The notes under the pieces are model-generated. The model was not told the origin of the DNA and did not search any database. It was given only the letters and a program-made list of their open reading frames with translations. A program made the translations under genes and the position numbers. A DNA stretch of 64,000 nucleotides from Coturnix japonica. Lineage: Eukaryota > Chordata > Aves > Galliformes > Phasianidae. The stretch covers positions 11,357,380 through 11,421,379 of the forward strand of contig NC_029529.1 in assembly GCF_001577835.2 (NCBI RefSeq), read 5' to 3'. The first letter of the stretch is position 1. Each line of letters begins with the position of its first letter. Below are positions 10,829 to 22,311 of this stretch, piece after piece.

Positions 10829-13800
10829 GGCTGTGCTGCAAGGCAAAGGTGCGTCAGCTTCCACCTAGAGCTCCCAGCTCTCAGCATTGCCACTCTTTCC
10901 TCTCCATCATCCCTGAGCACCAACCCACTGCTCCAGGACCCCATCAAGCAAAGCTGAGCTCCCACTCCACACTGCTCTGCAGCCAAATCACCCTCTGAAC
11001 CCCAAAAGCACAAATCCAGAGCCACATCCTGACCAACACCATGGGAACGCAGCCAAACCAACCCGCTGCCGACTCAGCACCACAGGGGTGGCTGCAGGAA
11101 GGGGATGGAGTGGCTGTGTTTTGTTTTGTAGCAGATTGACAAAACTCATGGGACAGCAGGCGGGCGGGTGCTGGTGTATATTTAGATTTTTAATGTGGAA
11201 AAATAAAACCACAACAAACTACTTAAAATATATCCCAGCGTCCTCGGGCCAAGTGTTGTGCCCAGGTCCCAGGAGAGGGGCTGAGCACCACACAGGGCCC
11301 CATAGGGCTGCATGGAGAGAACAGAGCCAACATAGAGGATGTGGATAAAGGGCATCAAGGGGCAATTCCAGAGGAGAGCAGAGCAGAGACCCCAATGCAC
11401 AGTGACCAGCTCACCCATCCAAGCTGAGCCCCATCCCCACCCTTGTTTCTTTCCACTCTGGCCCTGCTGCCTCTCATCCCAGCTCTTTACTTATGCTTTT
11501 TTTTACTTTCTTGGGAAGTTGGGCAAAAAATAGAAAAGGAATTTAAACATCATGATGTTCCAAAAATGTAACGGCTTGACTCATACAATCTCCAAAGCTG
11601 CTCATCTCCATAGAGCTTTGTTGGCCTCATGGAAGAGGGGCACCATTTCGGTGTCTGGATCCTGGAGGTGGAGGTGGGTTAATGCAGGAGCAAAATGGAT
11701 GCGGGACTAAAAACAGCTCACAACATCCTGCAAGAAGAACTGTGTCTGCACTTGAATTTACAATCCTGCTTGTTGATGTCTGTTAATTAACCTGTGTTGA
11801 AAGGCAATCATTCAAGCCAAACTTCTTTAAGGAAAAGAAAAAAACCCACAAACACAGAAAGAGGACAAAATGTGGGATGGATGGGAGATGGGAGAGCACA
11901 CACAGAGAGCACAGTGGTTCAGCGTGCCATAAACTGCTGCCTTGAGCCCAGTCTCAGGGCCTGGATGTCTCAGGGTTTGTGCTGCAGAAACACCTGCAGC
12001 AGAAGGGGGCACTGGAAATGGGTGTCTGGGAACAGGGGCATCCCCAGGGATGGGAGACCCCAAGGATGGAGTGACCACAAGGATGGGGTGTCCTCAAGAA
12101 CAGGTGTGACCCCAGGGACGGGGTGTCCCCAGGGATGTGGGTGCTGCCTGCATTGCTCCCAGTTTGGCCACAAAAGGCAGTTGGGATGGGGATGTGGAGC
12201 CAACACCATTCCTGGGAACACCCAACAGTGACGTCGGTTGGAGCACCAACACGCCCAGGCAGAAGGAATAAAAAAGGAAAGGCAGAAGTGTTCATTAGGA
12301 ATGGAAATGCTTTGAAAACATGTTGGTTTCTATGCAAACAACCAGGGCAGCAGCGGGTACAGGGGTGAGGATGCGCTTCCATCCGGCTCAGCACAGAGAT
12401 GAGGGTGGTGGGACTGAGTCCTGGCCATGTTCTGGGTGCTGGTGGGGCAGCAGCACAGCGCTGAGGTGAGCACTGTTGTGACATGAAGCCACAGCAGTGC
12501 CATAAGGACAGCAAAGCCACCGCCACTGCCACCGCTCCCCACCATGCGCTGCGGGCGGCTCACGCTGTCATCTGCGTGTCCTGAACCATTTCTCCTACTA
12601 TTCAGACTAAAATTGCTCTGTGTTTAAGCTCGAGAACCATTTATCTCATTGAGTGAGGAGGATAATCCACCCACCGCTTCCTCGCTCCGTGGCATGTATT
12701 TATAGGCAGGCACTCATCTCCCGCCGGCAGCTGTCTCTGTGCTCCCCAGAGCTCTCCGGTCCCCACCATCCCCAGTGCCACCCGCTCGGCCGCTGGGCAC
12801 ATCAGCTCTGCCAACAACCAGGAGCTCAAGAGGAGCTCATTGAGAGGAACAGGGCTGCGAGAGGCGGCTGCATGGAGCGCTGACTGCTTGGGAATTGAGA
12901 TGGGAAGGAGAAAATAACCCCCCGGCTGCACTGGGATAGGAGAACCTTTAAGAGGAGGAGCAGAGTGCGGTGGTGGGGCTTTAGGAAGGGAAGGCGCCTG
13001 GCAGGGCCGGGGGCTCTGCAGGACACAGAGTGAAGAATGAAAAACACACAGCAGCAAGAGGGAGTCCCCACACCCTGATGGAGGAAACTGAGGCACAAAG
13101 CAAGGAAGCGACTTCCTGAGGCCACACAATGTGCGGGGCCAGGACCAGCCCCGGGCGTCCCGGTTCTGCCTCTGCACTGAGCAACTAACGGCACCTTCCA
13201 GCACTGAGTGCCAGGATCAGCTCTCGTGCCCAGCCAGGCGTGGTGACACAGGGAGCTCCCAGCAGCAGGGGTAGGACGGGGTCCCCTCCCACCCCCCTGC
13301 ATCCCATATGGAGCCTGTGGCTGGTGCAGCACATCCTGGAGCCCGGCCTGCGGGGAAGGATGCTGCGGAAGAGCTGGCAGCCAGCCCAGCACTCCATCCA
13401 CACCATTGACTTTGCCGGAGATGTCGCTCCACAGGACACAGCTGGGGGGGCTCAGGGACAATTCCCACCGCACAGCTGGATCCTCACCCCACAGCCCCGC
13501 AGCAGCATCAAGGGCGAGCTGAGGAAACCGGAGCTCTGTGCTCATGCAGAAACAAGGAGACAGCAGATCTCACCTGTGCCTGGCGCAGCCCCGCTGCCAC
13601 CGTCCCACCTGGCGATGTCCCCACGTCCTGCACTGCCCCAGCAATGCTCACACCATGGCTGGCTGCAGCCGATGCCGGCCCGCAGGCTCTCTGTGCACCA
13701 TTGGCAGCTCTGCCACCTCCCAGCCCCGCTCTCGTGTGACCCCATTATGGGAACATCTCAGCGCCTCGCAGCTCCTCGATGCCGTGGGGAGCAGCGCAGC

Positions 13801-15149
13801 AGAGCTGCGTTATTAGCTGCCTTCCCTGGGGCACCAGGGCATTGCTGGAGTCAGGGACATCACAAGGGCACCTTTGCCTAATGAGGCCAATGGCGGCATG
13901 GGGATGCTCGGGGTGCCCGTGCTGGGGTCAGTGGTGTTGCAGGGTGAGAGACACTGAGCAAAGCCAGAAGGTGGCCAGAGCAGGGAAAAAGAACAGGGCT
14001 GAGCTGATGTCCTCGCTCCAGTCCTTCATTTTCCCAGTGCTGTCACGCAGGGATTGCAGACCCTGTGCCACACAGCCATGCCCTTCACCTGGACCACGTG
14101 CCGGCCAAGGGCAGCAGCTGGGGACAGCCAGGTGACATGGGAACACTGGCACAAGCATTGCTACAGCAGCAAAAGTATGGGGAGATGGCACATTGGGAGC
14201 TGCCCCATGTCCCAAAAGACAGGAGGAACAGCCCACAGCTGCTCCAGGGATGGAGGGTGGGCCATGCTGCCTCGTCCCCTTGTTCTCCACAACAGGGTTC
14301 CTGTCCCCATTCCAGCTCCATGCCCAGCAGCAGCCCTGAAGCCAGGATGGGCTCATGCCACACTGATGGAGCTGGAGTATACAGGATGCTGGCCCTTGGG
14401 AGAGGCCTTTGTCCCAGCACAGCCGTCCCAACAGCAGCATCCCCTGCAGCAGGAGCCATCTCCTGCCCTGTCCCATCCCTCCCTGCTGCTCCTCCGAGGT
14501 TCTCAGGCTGTGTTCCCTGCCCTTGTCTCTGAGCTCTCAGCCCTGTGAGCTTTTTCCCAGTAAAGGGGATGGTTTCGGTAGGACCTGTTCTCCTCCAACC
14601 TCTGGCTCCTCCCGCCTTCTCCCAGCCCCACCACTGGCACCATGCTTTGTGATTCCTTCACCATTTGATTGGTTTCATCAGCCTGTCGGCATCGCCCTCC
14701 CCAAACTCTCCCACTGGTGCCAGCAGTGCCTCACATTGTGGATCTGCAAAGAAAACGCCGCCAGCAGCACCCCCATGGCCCCACCGTGTCCCCACTCCTC
14801 TACACCCCAGGAGGGCAGTGGGGCCGTCACCTTGCTGCAAAAGCAGCTCTGTTGCTCGTGGTGCCCCATATCAGCCCCATCGAGTGGGTGCACCATGCAG
14901 AGCCCAGAGAAGGGAACTCACCTGGGCTGCAGGGCTGGGACGAGTGCAGGGCAGCGGCGTGCTGCTGGCTCATGGCGTCAAGGCTGTGCCTCCCCACACA
15001 CTGTGCCCAAAGGTCCCCAGAGCCCCCAGCCCTGCACAGCGGCACGGTGCCCACCGGGCACTGGCTGAGCAAGGGGACGGCTGTGGGACGGATGAGGACA
15101 CCGGGCTCTCGGCGGCTCCCAGTGCCCCCCATCGCATCCTCTCCCCATA
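10829..15149 (-). other. Probable SBK1 5' intron
   Basis: This lies between the first coding exon of SBK1 (with an acceptor just upstream of its ATG) and the CpG island at 15.15-16.09 kb, so it is inferred to be the intron separating a non-coding first exon from the coding exons. Apart from a minisatellite at 12010-12137 I see no gene. GC-rich overlapping open frames around 12.6-15 kb occur on both strands at once without splice-site support or recognisable domains. A relatively AT-rich stretch at 12560-12660 could be conserved non-coding sequence. Confidence 0.45.
12010..12137 (+). repeat. ~17-bp minisatellite
   Basis: About seven imperfect tandem copies of a unit resembling GGGGTGTCCCCAGGGATG alternate with GGAGTGACCACAAGGATG variants. 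G-runs of three or four on one strand and C-runs within each unit make it locally self-complementary. Confidence 0.75.
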
Positions 15150-16090
15150 TCCAACCGCCCTGCACCACCGCATCGCTCCGTATTTCCAATAACCCCGTTC
15201 TCCCTCGTGTCCTCGGCGCGTCCCCGCGTGCCACCGGGCGGAACTCATCGCCCCCCGCCCCACCGCCCTTCCCCAGCGCCGGCTCCGGCCTCGCTCCTCC
15301 ACGAACTCCGTTCCTCACGCTGCTCCCGAGCCCGGCCCCGAGTTCGGCCCCGCAGCCGCAGGGCAGCGCCGGGAGGGGATGCGGTGCAGGTGGAGACGGC
15401 ACCGGGCGGGGTCCGCCCTGCGGGGAGTGGGACCCCACGCTGCGGGACCCCGAGCCCGATGGCAGCAAAGGGGGGGTGTCTCTCCGGGGCTGTGTCCCCA
15501 CATCGCCCTCCCCCCCCCACCCCCTCGCTGCCAGGGGTCGCGCGTGGCTCTTCACCCCCCGCGCTCGGGTGATTTAATGGTGACGATGATGATTTTTATC
15601 AGGATTCTTTCGAAATGGCGCTTTCCCCACCTCCACCCGCTCCCCACCGCCTCGCCGTGCAGACAAAAGGGCCGCTCCGCCGCCCGCACAAAGGCGAGCA
15701 CCGCTCCTCCCTTCTCCCCCCCCACCCCGCCTTACCGGGGGCAGCACGGAGCCGGGCTCGGTGGCGGATGGCGGCCGTCAGCCCCCAGCGCGGGGCCGCT
15801 CCGCCGGGTTCATCCCGCCGCTCCCGGGAGGAACGGAACCGGAGAGAGGAGCGGCGGCGGCGGTGGCGGCTGTTCCCCCCCCCGTAGCCCCCCGGTAGGG
15901 CAGAGCCGCTCCGCCCATAGCGCCGCCTTCGCCATCCACGCGGGGAGCGGGACACGCGTGGGGAAAATGAGTCCCGGCCGCGCCCCCCCCCGCGTGTCCC
16001 GCTCCCCTCCAGCGATGTCCCATCCCCATCATTGGTCCCACCCGCGGGGATAAGGGCGGGGGGTTTGACCCGACGATGAAAGGCACCGTG
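15150..16090 (-). promoter_or_regulatory. CpG island, probable SBK1 promoter
   Basis: About 900 bases are very GC-rich with dense CpG (for example around 15190-15400 and 15660-16010), unlike the CpG-depleted sequence on either side. No coding exon can be read through it. SBK1 is the nearest gene, is transcribed away from it, and needs a non-coding first exon upstream of its coding exon 1, so the island is the best candidate for that promoter about 5 kb upstream. I could not pick a specific donor site. A poly(C)/G-run-rich stretch could form secondary structures. Confidence 0.55.
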
Positions 16091-16483
16091 ACCTTCCTCA
16101 CGCCGCGCCCATCGCTGGGGATGGAATGGGTCCAGCATCGCCCCCCCCCTTCGCACCCATCCGCAGTGGGGCTGTCCCCTCTGTCCCCTCCCTGTGCCAC
16201 CACCCCCCAGCTGCAGTGTTTGAAGCTGCGTCTCTGATCTCTCCAGCTGTCCCTATTTATAGCTATGGGCTGTTTCTAGGTCAGGTGCAAGGAGCGGCGC
16301 TGGAGGGAACCTGGATGGGTCCCCAGGACACATCACCTGCCCTGGGAGCAGTGGGGGACAAAGGGGGACAGCAGCATTAGAGGACAGGGAGCTCTGAGGG
16401 TGAAGCCATTTGCAGCCCCTTTGCATGTGGCTGAGCACATGGCACATCCTGCAGTGTTCTGCTGGAAAGGTGTCAGCTCCCTG

Positions 16484-16536
16484 AAGCTCTATGGGGCCCT
16501 ATGGGGCTCTATAGGGCTCCGTGGGGCTCCATCCTT
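16484..16536 (+). repeat. CTATGGGGCTC short tandem repeat
   Basis: Four to five imperfect copies of an 11-base unit (CTATGGGGCCC, CTATGGGGCTC, CTATAGGGCTC, CGTGGGGCTCC) lie in tandem. Confidence 0.6.
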
Positions 16537-17239
16537 CCCATCAGACGCCACTTGGCAGCTGCAGACCTCGCTCCAGCACGTGGCAGGCATGTGGGTCACG
16601 CACAGATTGAATAAGAACAACAATAACACTCGCCATTATTTGCATCAAGCTCGTGGTCCTCAAAGCACTTAAAGAATATTAATAACTAATGAAAGGAGAT
16701 GGTTCAAATGTGTTTGTCACCCAGTGCCATCCCAGACCACGTGAAAAGCCTGAGTGCCCCCAGGATTTGCCAGATTGCCCTGTGCCAGGATGCACTCAGT
16801 GGGAAAATGACCTGGAGAAGCAAATCACAGCTCTCCAGGAATGAATGGCTTCCCACATTGCTGCGAGCAGCACAAAGGGCTCAGGGAGATGAGGATGAGC
16901 TGGGGACATGCAGGGCCCCATGAGCTGCTGTTTGGGTCAGAGCTGTGTGTGCACCATGAATTAGGGACCAGCTTTGGGTCATGCATCCCCGAGTTGTGGT
17001 TGGAGGTGCTGTGAATGCCTCCCCTATTCCTTGAGAGGTTCGTTTCCAAGCATCTCTCACTGGCAAACCAGAAGCAGGAAGCCTCTCTCTGGATTCAGGG
17101 CTTGCTCATCCCCTCACCATCACTCAGTGCTGGGAGTGGCTCAGCCCAAAGCAAAGGTGCCACCATCGCTTCCGCACGCTGTCACGCCTCAGTGCCATGA
17201 GCTGAAACCTGCCCGGAGCTGGCACGGGAATGCTGGGAA

Positions 17240-17332
17240 GGAATGGAGAGAGGGAGGGAGGGAGGGAGGAATAGAGGGAGGGAGGAATGGAAGAAGGGAG
17301 GGAGGGAGAGAAGGGAGGGAGTGAAGCAGCGC
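17240..17332 (+). repeat. (GGGA)n purine tract
   Basis: About 90 bases are almost entirely A and G, built from GGGA/GGAGGGA units with GGAATAGA and GGAATGGAAGAA interruptions. It is a homopurine strand able to form a G-quadruplex or triplex. The long Gly-Arg-Glu or Leu-Pro-Ser frames over it are repeat artefacts. Confidence 0.9.
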
Positions 17333-19071
17333 AGGAGCGGAGCACGCCGGGAGCCGCAGAGGGAGCAGCTGGGGATGCGCTGTGTCCCTGGGAGATGCCA
17401 GTGCTGCCTCCCTGCTGCCCTGCGAGCTCTGCCCCAGCTCTGCCCCATCCAGCCCCTAACCCTGCTCTGCCCTGCTGGCAGCTGCCAAATCTCTGCTGCT
17501 CATCGTGTGGCCCGGATCCTTGTCATGACACAAAGGGGTCAGTGCCTTCTTAACCCCAAATGGCACCAGGAGGAGCAGGGTTGGGGCATGCTGGTGATCC
17601 CCCACCCCAGGGCTGCTGCTCCCAAGGTTCAGGAGGGGATGCAGCACACGCTGCCATGGGCTATGAACTGCTGTTCTGCTTTATGGTGAGGGCACACCGA
17701 GCTGCTGCCAGCGGCCATCGGGGTGCTGCCCCCTCTCCTACAGCCCCCAGGCCCTATCCGTGCTCCTGGGGGGTTATAGAAGCACCAGGGGGGTGGACCC
17801 CAAACAGCTGAGCAGGGGCACAGCCTTCTGCTCACTGCCCCCCTCGCTGGGGGGAGGGCATGAGGCCATCGGGGACACTTGCAGGCAGCTGAGGCAGCAC
17901 TGACTGAAGCACAATGATGATGACAGAGGCTGATTTGAAAAGGAACAGTGTGTTCTTCTTTTGAGTGGGCTTCTGAAGCAAAGCAGAAGGGCTGTCTTCC
18001 CAGGGCAGGTGGGATCTGGGCTGTCTGGGGTCACGGCATCGTATTGCTCTCCCTTATCTGGGGGTGAGGCTGCAGACAGCTCCGCTCGCAGCCCGTTGCT
18101 CTGGCACCATCTAGCGAGGGCGATGGGACCGGCACTCATCGCCTGCACGGCGCTTTGGGGCCGGCGACACGGAGATGGAGCGGAAGCCCCATTAGTGCAC
18201 ACAGCAGCGCAGCACACCGCACTGACCCATCCACAGCCCGGGCGGGATGTCACCTCCATGTGCCGGATACGCTCAGCCCTAGCGCAGGTCAGGCTGTGAG
18301 ATGGTACGTGGGGGGGTCTGAGGGCTGCTCTGTGCGCTCCTCCATCCAGCAGCCCCATGCCCACATCACCACTCCGCAGCCCTGGTGACCCACACGGTGC
18401 ACCATCCCAGCACATGGGCTCATGACATCAGGTGAAGAACAGGATCGAAACACCATAATAAACCCAGCGTGCTGGTGGGAGGGACAGCCCCCTCGCAGCG
18501 TTCCCAGGATGGCATGTGCCCACTGAGGACAAGCCGCAGCCCTGCTGGTAGCCCTGCTCGTGGGATGTGGGATGGTGGCACAGGAGAGCAGCTGGTGGTG
18601 CCGGGAGGAGCAGCTGGGCACGGCATGTGCCGGTGTTCACACCTCGCATCCCTGCCGGCTGCCCGGCTAATTCAGGCACAGTGTGCTGCCTTGGCTGCCA
18701 CTCAGCAACACGAGTGGGAGAGGACTTGGAGAGCCAGGAAGCAGCAGGGAGGGAAAGAGCAGAGTGCTGGCACTCATGGCTCTGCTTGGGGACTGTCCTG
18801 TAGTGCTGGGAGAAGGGCCACATTCAGGTTGAGATGGTGCAAGAGGACAGCACAAGGGTGCTGTGGCTGTCCCAAGGCTGGAGTTGACACACTGAGCACT
18901 ATCCTGTGCATGGGGATGGATCCAGGGGGCACAGCAGTGCCAAGCTCAAATCCCACTGTCCTCAGAGCTCCCCAGGCTGCCAGGCACCCCAGCATCCTGC
19001 TCCTCCTGAGCAGCTGCAACCTGTTGGGATGTGGCGGAGCTGCCTCCCAACCAACAGCCCTGATCCCACTT

Positions 19072-19152
19072 GGCATGGCAAGGCAAAGCACAGCACGTGG
19101 CATGGCACAGCAAATGGCACAGCACATGGCACAGCACAGTGCCAAGGCACAG
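19072..19152 (+). repeat. GGCACAGCACAT short tandem repeat
   Basis: About seven imperfect copies of a roughly 12-base unit (GGCACAGCACAT, GGCATGGCACAG, GGCACAGCAAAT) lie in tandem. It has no coding significance. Confidence 0.7.
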
Positions 19153-21667
19153 TACCCTCCGTCCAGGAGATGATGCATCTGCTCCTATGCAAACTTTGGG
19201 CTCAGCGGGTGGATCTCCATCAGCCACCATCCCCAACCCAGTCCCACGCCACATCCCCGCAGCACTGACCTGTGGAGGTGCAGGGGCTGCAGCTCCTCTT
19301 TCTGGAAGCAGACGAAGCAGAAGGAATCCATTGCTCAGCTCTGGTGGCCGCTGCACCTGGGTGAGGGGGACAGCAGGCCGGGCAGTGCCGGAGCTGTGTT
19401 GGCATCTTCCTCACTCTCAGCAGTGCCGCTGGTGGGGCTCACCCAGCCAGTGCCATGGTGCTGGGGAGACTCACACCACCAGGCTGAGCGCTGGGGCTGT
19501 TTGTTCACCATAAGAGGAGGCAGCTCTGGGCCAGGCGATGACCTGCATCCCTCTTGCACTGGTGCCCGATGCCATCCTGCCACCCATCTTGCAGTTGGCA
19601 CCGGTGTTCAGCGTGCACATGCAGGGACCTGGAGTGGCATTGCTGAGCGTGAGGGCTCCAGTGGGGCAGGATGAGACCCCGTCTCAGCCCCACTATGCTT
19701 CCAAAGCCAAAGGATGCAGCTGCCCCTCTCTAGCACCCACGTGGCAGCCAGGTGCCAGGCACGGATCCCCAGCTCCGTCAGCACAGCAGTCGCAGTGCAG
19801 GGGCTCGTGGTGAGCAGGTGCTCGGTGTGTCCATGGAGGAAAGTTGTGTCACAAGGAGCCGTGGCTGCACAGGACCGGTCGGTCTCACAGCAGAGCCGCC
19901 GCTCGCTCTGGCAGATCAGCAGCGTGTGGGTATTAATAGCTCCAGAGCCATGCGGTGAGGCTGGGAATTAACTCCTCAGCTGCCGGCCCAGCCCGGTGCC
20001 ATGGGGGCCCACCAGCGCTGCAGCTGAGACCTGGCAAACTCATCAGTGCAGTGCCAGGAGCCAGCCTGAACCTGATGCCCTACCCCTGGGGCAGCTCCCT
20101 GCGGAAGGCAATGGAAGGACATGGAGTTTGTCCAGCCCGGCCATCAGATTCGTCATCATTCCCTGGGAGTTATTCAGCTCTTTGGTCTGGTTGCGGCACA
20201 TCTATCCCAGCCACTCCCACCCTAATGGCAAACATCGATGGGTTTTTAACTTCTCATGGCCGGAAAGATCCCAGCCACGCTGTGCTGAGGGGAGGCTGCT
20301 CCCATTGAGCACTCTGAGCCTTGTCCTTGATGCAGAGTTCCCCAGGACCAAACCCAGAGGGCAGCTGTCCCTAACCCACACCCATCACCTCCATCAGTGC
20401 CCCCTTAGGGGCCCAATATCAGCATCCCACAGGTGTTACCAGGAGCCCCTCTGCATCCCCAGGGCCCTGGCACCCACCCAGGCACTCACTCACTCACAGC
20501 AGCATGAGGAAAATGTTAAAATTTAATGCCCTGACTAATGGGCTGAGCAGAGAGGAGAAGGAACATGGAGGGAAGAGCTGCTCTCCCAGGGAAGGGAAGG
20601 GGCAATGGTACCCAGCTCCTAATGACTGCTGGAGGGTATTTGCACTCAGAGCCTTTACCTGCTGTGTTTTTTAATAGCTTGCTCAATGAACAAATTGCTC
20701 CTTGCCAAGCACTTAGGACACACAGGGCATGGTTGGGCCACACAAAACTTCCCCTCGTGTTTCAATGTTGCTTTATGGTACTTATAAAAAGATGGTTTAA
20801 CCCTTGCCATGAAGTCACGCCAGGTGGAAGCGCTCATTGGTACGTGGCACTCAGAATGAGTTACAGCTCAGTTTGTGGCAGAAGCAATAAAACAAGATGG
20901 AAACACAGATACATGGCTGGGTCAGCTCGGAGGCAAAACACAAGCTCTGCAAAACTGGAAAGAAGCAATTAAACACAATGAATATTTGGGCTGGAATTAA
21001 GGCTGGAGCTGCACAGGGTGTTATGACAAAAGGCTTCAAATTGAGTGTCATTGTGTTCCTGTGCCTATCAGAACAAAGATAACCAAGGGATAAACCATTA
21101 GATGTTCACTAATTCTTTTCCCTTGGCCTCCCAATGTAGATCTTTCTTTCTTCTCACCACAGAATTCTTGGTGGCTTTTCCCACATTGGGTTGATGAGAG
21201 CAAAATCTCATTAGGAAACAGAAGGAGCCCCACATTGAAACACAGAAGCTGGAGTGGGACCTTCCATCCCAGCGCAGTGAGGGCACAAAGATGCTCTCGT
21301 AGACTCGGGGAGGTGATTCCAAAGCAGGGACGAAGCCTGTGGAGCTCAGGGCGGCCTGGCAGCCCCAAACCTGTCCTAAAGCTGCTGAAACCCTGTGGAT
21401 TCTATAGGGAAAATGGGAATACAGAAGTTGGGGCTACAGCACTGCAAAGGCCAGGAAACCAGGCACTGCTCAGCCCTGCTCTCCTTGCCAATCCCTGCAG
21501 TTCATTACATTCCCCGAGGGTTTATTTCTCTCCTTCTCCTGCTTCGTTTAATCCTCTAATGGAACTGCAAGCATGTGCAATATCCTCATGTGTACGCAGT
21601 CCTTCCCTAAAGCCTATTAAGCTGCTGGTTTCAGCCATCTCTTGTCATGGGAAACGCCACAGTAGAC

Positions 21668-21682
21668 GTTGGGAAATGTAGT
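21668..21682 (-). promoter_or_regulatory. ZNF143/THAP11-like motif
   Basis: On the minus strand this reads ACTACATTTCCCAAC, close to the ACTACAAYTCCCA core bound by ZNF143 and THAP11 at CpG-island promoters. It sits just outside the XPO6 CpG island, about 640 bases upstream of the XPO6 ATG. Confidence 0.4.
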
Positions 21683-21796
21683 TGGAAGAAAACAATGCAG
21701 GCCTTGAGCTGCCCAGCCGGGTCTCAGAGCTGTGGGCCTGGCCATCATCGAGGCTCGGGGCCCGCACACAGGCCTAGGCCGCGCTTGCCCCACCGC

Positions 21797-21809
21797 GTTG
21801 CTAAGCAAC
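21797..21809 (+). promoter_or_regulatory. RFX-type X-box palindrome
   Basis: GTTGCTAAGCAAC is a perfect palindrome around its central A and fits the RFX consensus of two RGYAAC half-sites with a one-base spacer. Such sites occur in promoters of ciliary genes but also of broadly expressed genes. Confidence 0.5.
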
Positions 21810-21840
21810 ACCCGCCCCGCTCACGGCGGGAAGAGCCGAA

Positions 21841-21852
21841 TGCGCATGCGCA
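21841..21852 (+). promoter_or_regulatory. NRF1 site 1
   Basis: TGCGCATGCGCA is a perfect match to the palindromic NRF1 consensus YGCGCATGCGCR, in the XPO6 CpG island. Confidence 0.7.
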
Positions 21853-21917
21853 GCAGCTGCAGGGCGGGGCAAAGCGCACCTCTGAGCGCGCACCTTGCGG
21901 GACATCGTGCCCTTCTT

Positions 21918-21929
21918 CAAGATGGCGGA
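21918..21929 (+). promoter_or_regulatory. TISU/YY1-like element with a 5-codon upstream ORF
   Basis: CAAGATGGCGGA differs only at the last base from the TISU consensus SAASATGGCGGC, an element that combines YY1 binding with translation initiation on very short leaders. The ATG at 21922 opens a frame of only five codons (M-A-D-R-D, stop TAG at 21937-21939). If transcripts begin upstream of it, it would be a minimal uORF for XPO6; otherwise it acts only as a YY1 site. Confidence 0.4.
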
Positions 21930-21950
21930 CCGAGACTAGCTGAGACGCAA

Positions 21951-21962
21951 TGCGCACGCGCA
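21951..21962 (+). promoter_or_regulatory. NRF1 site 2
   Basis: TGCGCACGCGCA matches the NRF1 consensus YGCGCAYGCGCR, 110 bases downstream of the first site. Confidence 0.65.
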
Positions 21963-22017
21963 GAACCCCGCAACCTCGACTGTGATTGGTCGGCGGGGCC
22001 GGGCGGCCGCTTCCGGC

Positions 22018-22046
22018 GGGTGGGGCGGGGCGGGGCGGGGCGGGCA
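22018..22046 (+). repeat. (GGGGC)n GC-box cluster
   Basis: Five consecutive GGGGC/GGGGCG units form overlapping SP1/KLF-type GC boxes and a potential G-quadruplex in the XPO6 promoter, about 270 bases upstream of the ATG. Confidence 0.75.
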
Positions 22047-22311
22047 GAGCCGCAGGATGCGCCCGAAGGAGCCGCGGTCGCTCCGCCCGTAGCAGCACCG
22101 AGTCCGGCCCGGCGCGGCCTGCACTGACCGGAGACGCTGCCCAGCGCCCCGGGGCTCCCCGTGCTCGGTGACCGGGGGGGCGGGCCCCGGGGCCTGGGGG
22201 GGAAACGGCTGCTCTACGAACGGGGGGAGCCAGCGGGGCTGAGCGGCCATGAGGTGAGCGGAGAGCGGAGCCCAGCACAGAGCAGCCCCGAGGGACGGAC
22301 AGAGCGCAGCC

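Larger units (their letters stand above)
16091..21759. other. Intergenic region between SBK1 and XPO6 promoters
   Basis: No coding exon is recognisable. The region holds short simple repeats (listed) and a small AT-rich island at about 16620-16690 with an octamer ATTTGCAT at 16638-16645. A minus-strand open frame at 20655-20837 has a curious CPVCPKC motif but no start context, splice partners or family resemblance. Because SBK1 and XPO6 point away from each other, this is the shared upstream space of both genes. Confidence 0.5.

Noticed and set aside
10313-10864. Upstream in-frame Met ([13 protein letters not shown]) as the SBK1 start
   Set aside because: A CTTGCAG acceptor lies between it and MSAGSIEQ, so that Met is in an intron; the family N-terminus fits MSAGS.
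14409-15577. Long GC-rich open frames on both strands around 14.4-15.6 kb
   Set aside because: They overlap in multiple frames in CpG-rich DNA, have Pro/Ala/Arg-biased composition, no recognisable domain and no supporting splice sites.
20655-20837. Minus-strand 60-residue frame with a CPVCPKC motif
   Set aside because: The cysteine motif is suggestive, but no family fits, there is no adjoining exon or good start context, and such short frames are expected by chance.
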